NCBI GenBank assembly: GCA_026015225.1
Contig: JAOZGV010000185.1
Coordinates: 1-28,959 of the forward strand
Source of the DNA: Candidatus Bathyarchaeota archaeon
GTDB lineage: Archaea > Thermoproteota > Bathyarchaeia > 40CM-2-53-6 > RBG-13-38-9
Direction: 5' to 3'
Length of the DNA stretch: 28,959 bases
Numbering within the stretch: position 1 is the stretch's first letter; each line of letters begins with the position of its first letter. Positions 23,368 to 28,959 of the stretch are shown piece after piece. The notes beneath the pieces are model-generated. The model did no database searches. It saw only the letters and a list, made by a program, of their open reading frames with translations, and was not told the DNA's origin. A program made the translations under genes and the position numbers.

Positions 23368-23482
23368 CGCCGGGGAGGGGATTTGAACCCCCACTCTCCT
23401 ATAAGGAGAACCGGATTCCTTGCGACATTGTTTCGAGTCCGGCGCAATGGCCCTACTAGTTTTGCCGCTCTGCCACCCCGGC
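23368..23482 (-). tRNA. tRNA-Ser(CGA) with anticodon-loop intron and D-loop insertion
   Basis: Acceptor GCCGGGG pairs perfectly with CCCCGGC; discriminator G; a CCA follows in the DNA (23367-23365). The D stem is GCAG/TTGC, the anticodon stem CCGGA/TCCGG, and a class II variable arm (TCTCC/GGAGA) marks serine. The T arm has GGTTCAAATCC. The anticodon CGA is at 23435-23433. A 15-nt intron (23431-23417) follows position 37. Exon CTCG and intron CAAG pair (one mismatch) with 3-nt bulges on both sides, a bulge-helix-bulge splice site. The D-loop is 22 nt where 8 to 10 are usual; the excess of about 14 nt (near 23463-23450) suggests a second intron, though its splice site is not clear. Confidence 0.9.
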
Positions 23483-23502
23483 TGAATAGAATTTGCAATT
23501 AG

Positions 23503-23541
23503 ACTTGCACTCATATTTTTTAAAATTAAATTATTTTTAAA
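23503..23541 (-). promoter_or_regulatory. tRNA promoter: box A plus TGCAAGT
   Basis: On the minus strand TTTAAAAATAA (23541-23531) is a box A, followed at the right distance by TGCAAGT (23509-23503). The latter is the start-site motif described for tRNA genes of methanogenic archaea. Transcription would begin about 25 nt before the mature tRNA 5' end. Confidence 0.5.
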
Positions 23542-23568
23542 CATAGAATCATTCATTTAGCGCTTTTT

Positions 23569-24903
23569 TTAAAACACAGATTTTGTAATTCCAATATCTT
23601 TAACAAGCGCATAAGGAGTTAAAGTCGGAGTAGCCACTTCCCACCATCTAATCCAATATCGATTGTTGGAAATTGCTCCAATACTTTTTAAAATTCTTGG
23701 AAAGTTATCGCTTATTCTAATATTTTTTACAGAAGTGATTATCTCTCCATTTTTTATCTCGAAAATCCCATCTCTACATACTGTAGAAAAGTCTCCATTC
23801 CGATAATCTTGAAAACGCGTGTACCAATTGTTAGTAATATATAATCCGTTTTTTAACTCTTTAAAAAGCTCATTTTCTTCATAAGCACCATTTTCAATAA
23901 TTATATTCCAAGCTGATGGACTTATCCATCCCGCATTTCCAGTACTATATGTTTTGAACTTCTTAGCTGTTGATGTGTTGTGAAGTAGATTTTTTAGTTT
24001 GCCATGTCCAATAACAATAGTTCTTTTTGTAGGAGTGCCTTCGTCATCGAAGATTCTTGAGTTTAATCCATCCTTAGCTGTTCCATCATCAACTATTGTA
24101 AAATTGGGTGAGGCTATATTACTTCCTATTTCATTATTCAGAAACGAAAGCCCAGCATCAACATTAAAAGCTGAGGCGGCTTCCATTACATTATTCATTA
24201 GATTCGCAAAAATGCATGGCCCAAATATCACATTATATCGACCACTTTGAAATGTCTTAGGGTTTTTAGTCATTTTTGCTATCTTAGCAGCCTCTAACCC
24301 AGCAATTTCAGGTTTGAAATTTTTTAAGGTAGTTGAACAGGATATGCCTTGACCTGATGATTCTTTTTCAACAAATGCCCTTACGAAAGTCTCTAATGAA
24401 GATGTATTGTCTTTTACAAAAACATTGGCAGAGGTTTTAAGAGCAATATCTTCTGAATTGCATATCAAAGTTCCAGCTACCCTTTTTGCACCTTCTTTCA
24501 GAGCTCTTTCTATTGCTATTTCAGCGTATTCCACTAAATCTTTACCTGATAAGTATGCTAAGTCTTCTTTATGATCTCTTTCAATATAGTTGAAAGGGCC
24601 TTTCGGCAAAGGAACGTAATCGTAATTTGGTTTTGATTTTTCACCTAATTTTATTAATTCCTTTACAGATCCAATCAGCTTTTCTGGAGAAATTTCATTG
24701 AAACTACTTACAAATTTACGTTCTTTAAGACCAATCATAATACTAATTCCTGAATTTCTCCAAGCTTTTATTACAGATATTTTGTTATTGTAAAATCTAA
24801 CCATTCTTGTCTTCTGCAGAGAGCCAAGTGCAGCTACATCTTCTGCGCCATTTCTGATAGCCTCTTCAACTACCAAATCTACTAACTCTTCGTGATTCAT
24901 CAT
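23569..24903 (-). CDS. tldE: TldE/PmbA-type metalloprotease partner
   Basis: A 444-residue member of the TldD/PmbA family, the partner that lacks the HExxxH zinc motif. It pairs with TldD as a heterodimer that degrades unfolded peptides or matures peptide products. Family segments: ALGSLQKTRMVRFYNNKISV near the N-terminus, SGRYNVIFGPCIFANLMNNV, IVDDGTAKDGLNSRIFDDEG and the C-terminal FSTVCRDGIFEIKNGEI. It starts at ATG 24903, overlapping the TldD stop in an ATGA, so translation is coupled. No precursor peptide gene was seen beside the pair, so its clients are unknown here. Confidence 0.93.
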   Translation of the reverse strand: MMNHEELVDLVVEEAIRNGAEDVAALGSLQKTRMVRFYNNKISVIKAWRNSGISIMIGLKERKFVSSFNEISPEKLIGSVKELIKLGEKSKPNYDYVPLPKGPFNYIERDHKEDLAYLSGKDLVEYAEIAIERALKEGAKRVAGTLICNSEDIALKTSANVFVKDNTSSLETFVRAFVEKESSGQGISCSTTLKNFKPEIAGLEAAKIAKMTKNPKTFQSGRYNVIFGPCIFANLMNNVMEAASAFNVDAGLSFLNNEIGSNIASPNFTIVDDGTAKDGLNSRIFDDEGTPTKRTIVIGHGKLKNLLHNTSTAKKFKTYSTGNAGWISPSAWNIIIENGAYEENELFKELKNGLYITNNWYTRFQDYRNGDFSTVCRDGIFEIKNGEIITSVKNIRISDNFPRILKSIGAISNNRYWIRWWEVATPTLTPYALVKDIGITKSVF

Positions 24904-26333
24904 GGTAAGCCACCCAATCTCATTTTTCTAACTCTTATGCTAGGACCTCCTGTCCAAACTGGAACGCCTTGTTGTGGATCTCCTTTGCCACAAATTGCCG
25001 CATTGAATGAAAGATCTTTACCCACAGCATCAACGCTAGAATATAATGCTGGAGTTGTAATCTCCAAAATTGGGTTACGAATTAATTTTTTCAATTCGCC
25101 TTTAATTATTTCATAGGCTTCAAGCCCAACATAGCGTTGATTGAATCTTTTATCGTCTATATTCCATTCCATGAAATTCTTCATGAAAATTCCATAAGAG
25201 ATACCCTCAAGTAACTCATTGAGTTTGTAATCTCCAGGATCCATATAGGTATTTGCCATCCGAATTATGGGTTCCTTATTATAAGCTTCAGACCTTGAAG
25301 ACCCATTTGTTTCAACTTCAAATTCTATTGCCGTTTCCCTATTATGAAGGAAAGTATTTATAAACCCATTTTTTATGAGATCTCTTCTCCTTGCTTTAAC
25401 ACCTTCATCGTCGTAGAGATAGAAGCCATAGGAATTTGGCAATGTAGGATCGTCAACTACTGTAACCACATCGCTTCCAATTTTCTGTCCCAGCATTTCG
25501 GGGCTTATAAAAGATTCTCCAGCTTCAGCTGCTTCCCTACCAATTATTCTATCAGCCTCAAACGGATGGCCACATGATTCGTGACAGATGATCCCTACAA
25601 CTTCACTTCCAAGCAAAATGTCGAGTCGATCATCCTTAGGAGGTGCTACAGCTTGTTTCAGAATTTTACCTAAAATTCTTGTTTCATCAGCTACAAAATT
25701 GATAAGATTCCATTCATTTGTTACTTCCCAGCCCTTTGTTTCACCTTTCTGATTAAATCTTTGAGCTGTGCCTTTACCGGCTTTATATGCAGTTAAAATA
25801 TAGGTAAATGATACTCTTGGAACAGAACTTTGTACAAAAGAGCCTTCACTATTTAGAAAAATTTTCTCAGTTTCCTCACTTTCAATTATAAACAATCTAT
25901 TAGGCATTTTAAAATCATTACAAGATGAAATTGTGGCCTTTTCAATATCTAATAACAATTCAAATTTTTCATCGAAACCAATTGAGTTTACATCAACTTT
26001 GGTAGTGACATTCCATTTTTCATTTGAAACTGCATTAGATGAAAAATCGATATTTTTTCTCAACCTTCCACTGACTGATTTAGCCATAGAAATGGCTTCT
26101 AAGATGCATTCAGATACATTCTCTCGATCCAAAATATTCGTTGAAGCAAAACCCATAGAGCCGTGAGCCAAAACTCTTATTCCAATTCCATAATTTTTTA
26201 TTAAACTTGAAACTTCGGGATTTCCATTTTTTAGTAACGCAGCACTACCGTTATCTCTTTGTAACCTTACTTCGGCATAATTAGCTCCATGAGATAATGC
26301 ATAATTTAACGCATACCTCGCAATATCCTCCAA
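24900..26333 (-). CDS. tldD: TldD metalloprotease (catalytic subunit)
   Basis: A 477-residue zinc protease of the TldD family. The catalytic motif is HESCGH (251-256, HExxxH), and a further ligand Cys is near the C-terminus (AAICGKGDPQQG). Conserved FEADRIIG, VVTVVDDPTLPNSYGFYLYDDEG and NGSSRSEAYNKEPIIRM segments are intact, so the enzyme looks functional. The start is TTG (26333-26331) with AGGTG upstream. It is first of the two-gene tldD-tldE unit and divergent from the DP1 polymerase gene across a 398-nt spacer. Active site and pairing are known for the family; substrate is not inferable. Confidence 0.94.
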   Translation of the reverse strand: MEDIARYALNYALSHGANYAEVRLQRDNGSAALLKNGNPEVSSLIKNYGIGIRVLAHGSMGFASTNILDRENVSECILEAISMAKSVSGRLRKNIDFSSNAVSNEKWNVTTKVDVNSIGFDEKFELLLDIEKATISSCNDFKMPNRLFIIESEETEKIFLNSEGSFVQSSVPRVSFTYILTAYKAGKGTAQRFNQKGETKGWEVTNEWNLINFVADETRILGKILKQAVAPPKDDRLDILLGSEVVGIICHESCGHPFEADRIIGREAAEAGESFISPEMLGQKIGSDVVTVVDDPTLPNSYGFYLYDDEGVKARRRDLIKNGFINTFLHNRETAIEFEVETNGSSRSEAYNKEPIIRMANTYMDPGDYKLNELLEGISYGIFMKNFMEWNIDDKRFNQRYVGLEAYEIIKGELKKLIRNPILEITTPALYSSVDAVGKDLSFNAAICGKGDPQQGVPVWTGGPSIRVRKMRLGGLP

Positions 26334-26731
26334 AAAACACCTGACTCCCTATTTACTAACTAATATTTCGCGCCATCATTTAATTATCTTGTTAATATAG
26401 AATAAGTCATATCAACAATTAACTCACACATTATAAAGTGCGGTAATTGTGTGATAACTGATTCTATAATTTTTTGGTATCTCCTTGAGGTTTCTTTAGG
26501 CCTCATCGTGATAGGATAGGATTATTGCCATCTTTTTTTTATTACTAAAAAATAGGATTCCTTATCTAAGTTAATTTATTAATCCATTCTTAATTTAAAA
26601 TTAGAAAAAAATGCTCAATCGCTTGGTTTTTAGAGTTTACGCAATTCAGGTACTTGATTCACCACATAAATTATTGACACTAACAAAGATAAATAGTTAA
26701 ATTAGCAGTGACTTTTAATTAAGGTCTTCAA
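26334..26731. other. 398-nt divergent spacer between tldD and DP1
   Basis: AT-rich and without a convincing gene. It contains an imperfect inverted repeat CACACATTA (26425-26433) / TAATTGTGTG (26444-26453), a TGAGG/CCTCA hairpin near 26487-26507 and scattered A/T stretches that could be the two promoters. I looked for G-rich origin recognition boxes and saw none. Confidence 0.5.
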
Positions 26732-28249
26732 ATGGAAATGCGTTCAGACATGGAAAATATCGTCAAAAAAATAATTAATTCAGGCTATCAGATAGAGGTA
26801 GATGCTGTAAAATTATTAAACGATATAATCGACAAAAATGAAATGGAATCATTCATAGAAGAATTATTGAAGAGACTGAATATTGAGAGCCCAAAATCTA
26901 TTGCGATCACAAAGGATTTTGTAAAGGATGCTATTTCAGATCTAAGTATTGAAAAAAAATTAGAACAAGAAATACAAACTGGTTTAAGAATAAAAAAACC
27001 ACTAGCTAAAGACATCGATTCTAATATAGAGATTATAGATGATCCAACTGATAAAATTGGATCTGTTGGATGTGTCGAAGATTTCAAAGATTATTTCAGA
27101 AGTAGATTTGAAAAGATTTCAAATTTGTTACGTAAACGCTTAGATGCTAGAGACGCCTTGAGTATTGATATGGCTCTAGATCTTTCTCCTAAAGAAAAGG
27201 TCAAAATAATTGCGATGGTTATGAGTAAAAAAGAAAGCAATCGATTCGTAATTCTTGAAATAGATGATGTTGAATCTTCAGCATTACTGCTCGTTCCTAA
27301 AGAGAACAGACAATTATTGGATTTAGCACAGAATGTAGTTCAAGATCAAGTTTTATGCATCGAGGCTATAAGGGGCTCAAAAGATTTTCTTATCGCAACT
27401 AATTTTATCTTTCCTGATGTCCCTGAAAGAAAAGTAAAAAAGGCTGACATTCCCATCTATGCGGCTCTCCTATCTGACATACATATAGGAAGCAAAACTT
27501 TTCTTGAAGATTCATTTAATAAATTCATCCTTTGGTTAAATGGAAAGGCCGGTAATTCAAACCAAGTTGAAATCGCAAGCAAAGTTAAATACTTGATAAT
27601 AGCCGGAGATTTGGTTGATGGTATTGGAATTTATCCACGACAAGAAGAAGAATTGGCCATTACTGATATATATAAACAATATGAGTTAATGGCTCAATAT
27701 ATTGAGCAGGTACCCGACTACATCGAAGTCATTATAATCCCTGGTAACCATGACGCTGTAAGACAAGCATTGCCTCAACCGGCGATATCTAAGGATTATG
27801 CAGAACCAATTTATGAGGTTAAAAAAGTCATATCACTTGGAAACCCAGCAAAGATTATGTTACATGGAGTAACATTCTTATTGTATCATGGAAGAAGTTT
27901 GGATGATATAATAGCGACTCTGCCCAATCTTGATTTCCAAAGACCTGAAAAAGCGATGGAGTTTTTATTAAAGAGTCGACATCTAGCTCTTGAATATGGA
28001 AAAAGGACTTCTATAGCGCCTATGAGTGAGGATTATCTTGTAATAGATGAACCGCCAGATGTTTTTCAAGCTGGACATATTCACGTACTTAAAAATGAGG
28101 TTTATCGAGGTATTTCAGTAATAAACTGTGGGGCTTGGCAAAACCAAACAGAATATCAAAAGAGGATGGGGCTTATTCCAACTCCAGGGATTCTACCATT
28201 GATCAACCTTCAATCAATGAACTTAAAAGTAATTGATTTTAATTTATGA
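26732..28249 (+). CDS. polB: DNA polymerase D small subunit DP1 (3'-5' exonuclease)
   Basis: Small, proofreading subunit of the archaeal family-D replicative DNA polymerase. The 505 residues have an N-terminal helical region, an OB-fold middle (about 150-230) and a calcineurin-like phosphoesterase domain from 240. All metal motifs are intact: SDIH (248-251), GDLVD (292-296), GNHD (338-341), HGRSLDD (386-392) and GHIH (448-451), so the nuclease should be active. The C-terminal GAWQNQTEYQKRMG and PTPG segments are typical. ATG start with AAGGT 6 nt upstream. The large subunit DP2 is not in the window. It ends 8 nt from the convergent Orc1/Cdc6 gene, a pairing frequent near archaeal origins. Confidence 0.95.
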   Translation: MEMRSDMENIVKKIINSGYQIEVDAVKLLNDIIDKNEMESFIEELLKRLNIESPKSIAITKDFVKDAISDLSIEKKLEQEIQTGLRIKKPLAKDIDSNIEIIDDPTDKIGSVGCVEDFKDYFRSRFEKISNLLRKRLDARDALSIDMALDLSPKEKVKIIAMVMSKKESNRFVILEIDDVESSALLLVPKENRQLLDLAQNVVQDQVLCIEAIRGSKDFLIATNFIFPDVPERKVKKADIPIYAALLSDIHIGSKTFLEDSFNKFILWLNGKAGNSNQVEIASKVKYLIIAGDLVDGIGIYPRQEEELAITDIYKQYELMAQYIEQVPDYIEVIIIPGNHDAVRQALPQPAISKDYAEPIYEVKKVISLGNPAKIMLHGVTFLLYHGRSLDDIIATLPNLDFQRPEKAMEFLLKSRHLALEYGKRTSIAPMSEDYLVIDEPPDVFQAGHIHVLKNEVYRGISVINCGAWQNQTEYQKRMGLIPTPGILPLINLQSMNLKVIDFNL

Positions 28250-28257
28250 GAATTGAA

Positions 28258-28959
28258 TTAATTTCTATATCTTTTTTTTGGGAGATTTTTTGGAATATAT
28301 GTAAAAAGTTCCTTAATCATATCATCTCCTGAAAAAGTCGTATTGATTGTTTTTACTGGAATTCCAAGTCGAATTTTCTTTGTTCTTCCGTACCTTCCAT
28401 AACTTACTAATCTAGAATTTAATATTCCAAGTAAATCCAACTCATTGATAAGGCCACTTATCCTCCTTTGTGTTAAAGGTTCCATTTCGATTAATTTACA
28501 AAGCTCTTTATAAATTTCATAAATATTTCCAGTTATGACTCCTTCCTTGGGCATATAGTTATTTAGTAAGTAGGTGCCTATCACTGTTATTTTTGAGTGA
28601 AGCGGTAAAGATGAAAGAGCCTCGGAAATTCGATCGTGTTCAATTTTTTGTTGCGCCAACTTAATATGTTTCTCAGTAATCTTCATTATTCCTTCTCTTT
28701 CAGCTTGTTCTCCTGCAACTCTTAAAAGATCTAAAGCACGTCTCGCATCTCCATGTTCTCTTGCAGCCAATGCTGCGCATAATCTAATTGAGGATTCATC
28801 CACAATGTCCTCACAAAATGCTTTTTTTGACCTAATTAATAAAATATCATACAATTCATTTGCAAGGTAAGGCTTAAAGACGACTTCCTCCTCACTTAAG
28901 CAACTAAGAACGCGGGGATCTAAAAATTCTTTAAAATGAAGATCATTAGAGATGCAAAT
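28258..28959 (-). CDS. cdc6: Orc1/Cdc6 replication initiator, C-terminal part
   Basis: The frame is open to the right edge, so the gene's 5' end lies outside; the internal TTG at 28854 is not the start. The visible 233 residues begin within the AAA+ domain (NDLHFKEFLDPRVLSC, a typical post-sensor-1 stretch), continue with sensor 2 (HGDARRALDLLRVAGEQAE) and a helical lid, and end in a winged-helix DNA-binding domain (PLTQRRISGLINELDLLGIL, then YGRYGRTKKIRLG). Orc1/Cdc6 binds origin DNA and recruits the MCM helicase. The Walker A and B motifs would be to the right. Convergence with DP1 is noted. The family call is firm. Confidence 0.93.
   Translation of the reverse strand: MCISNDLHFKEFLDPRVLSCLSEEEVVFKPYLANELYDILLIRSKKAFCEDIVDESSIRLCAALAAREHGDARRALDLLRVAGEQAEREGIMKITEKHIKLAQQKIEHDRISEALSSLPLHSKITVIGTYLLNNYMPKEGVITGNIYEIYKELCKLIEMEPLTQRRISGLINELDLLGILNSRLVSYGRYGRTKKIRLGIPVKTINTTFSGDDMIKELFTYIPKNLPKKRYRN

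Noticed and set aside
23326..23556. Minus-strand open frame spanning the tRNA gene.
   Set aside because: It reads through the tRNA and its promoter; the tRNA fold explains the sequence.
26334..26731. Replication origin in the spacer before DP1.
   Set aside because: No G-rich origin recognition boxes or repeated dyads were seen, and the Cdc6 gene's upstream side, the usual origin position, lies beyond the right edge.
1..28959. CRISPR arrays, insertion sequences, integrases or a defence system.
   Set aside because: No regularly spaced repeats, transposase motifs or known defence domains were found; most genes are housekeeping.

Overview
The window comes from an AT-rich archaeal genome. It carries an Orc1/Cdc6 initiator, the small subunit DP1 of the archaea-specific family-D DNA polymerase, a replication factor C large subunit, A-type ATP synthase subunits I and K, AbrB-PhoU fusion regulators, TATA-box promoters and an intron-containing tRNA. 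Family-D polymerase argues against classical Crenarchaeota. A TACK-side lineage such as Bathyarchaeia, or a relative, is my best guess, but the window alone does not prove it. Starts are mixed ATG, GTG and TTG, many with Shine-Dalgarno sequences, and at least one gene looks leaderless.

Layout. 1-725: C-terminal part of a ZIP metal transporter, convergent with the next block across a hairpin-rich spacer. 916-5491 (minus): a tight four-gene flavin and iron-sulfur module (NuoE-like with an added zinc ribbon, a separate thioredoxin-like ferredoxin, NuoF/HydB-like, HoxU/NuoG-N-like), followed by glutamate dehydrogenase. 5634-6674 (plus): first AbrB-PhoU regulator, divergent from the module. 6675-9660: accessory stretch with a VIT1/CCC1-like transporter, a TauE/SafE permease, an Lrp-type ligand-binding domain protein and small zinc-ribbon proteins. 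Its spacers hold most copies of a GCGCGC palindrome.

9713-12471 (minus): A-type ATP synthase K, a stand-alone Cdc48-N-like double-psi barrel protein, a possible 36-residue protein, and ATP synthase I. 12579-15869 (plus): second AbrB-PhoU paralogue, a class IV aminotransferase and RFC large subunit. 15953-18408 (minus): a small unknown protein and a membrane pyrophosphatase of the K+-independent type. 18529-20330: an orphan membrane protein, a LUD-domain protein and an unknown protein. 20573-23351 (plus): class II (adenosylcobalamin) ribonucleotide reductase and a YbaK-type aminoacyl-tRNA deacylase. 23368-23482 (minus): tRNA-Ser(CGA) with a 15-nt anticodon-loop intron and an oversized D-loop. 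23569-26333 (minus): TldD-TldE protease pair. 26732-28959: DP1 convergent with a partial Orc1/Cdc6 running off the right edge.

How the genes work together. The ATP synthase, the proton pyrophosphatase and the NADH-linked iron-sulfur module point to an energy-limited, probably anaerobic metabolism. RFC, DP1, Cdc6 and ribonucleotide reductase form a replication theme. No CRISPR array, insertion sequence or rRNA was seen. The most unusual items are the diaphorase module with no catalytic partner in view, the double-psi barrel protein inside the ATP synthase cluster, the tRNA with two insertions, the GCGCGC palindrome family, and two microproteins.
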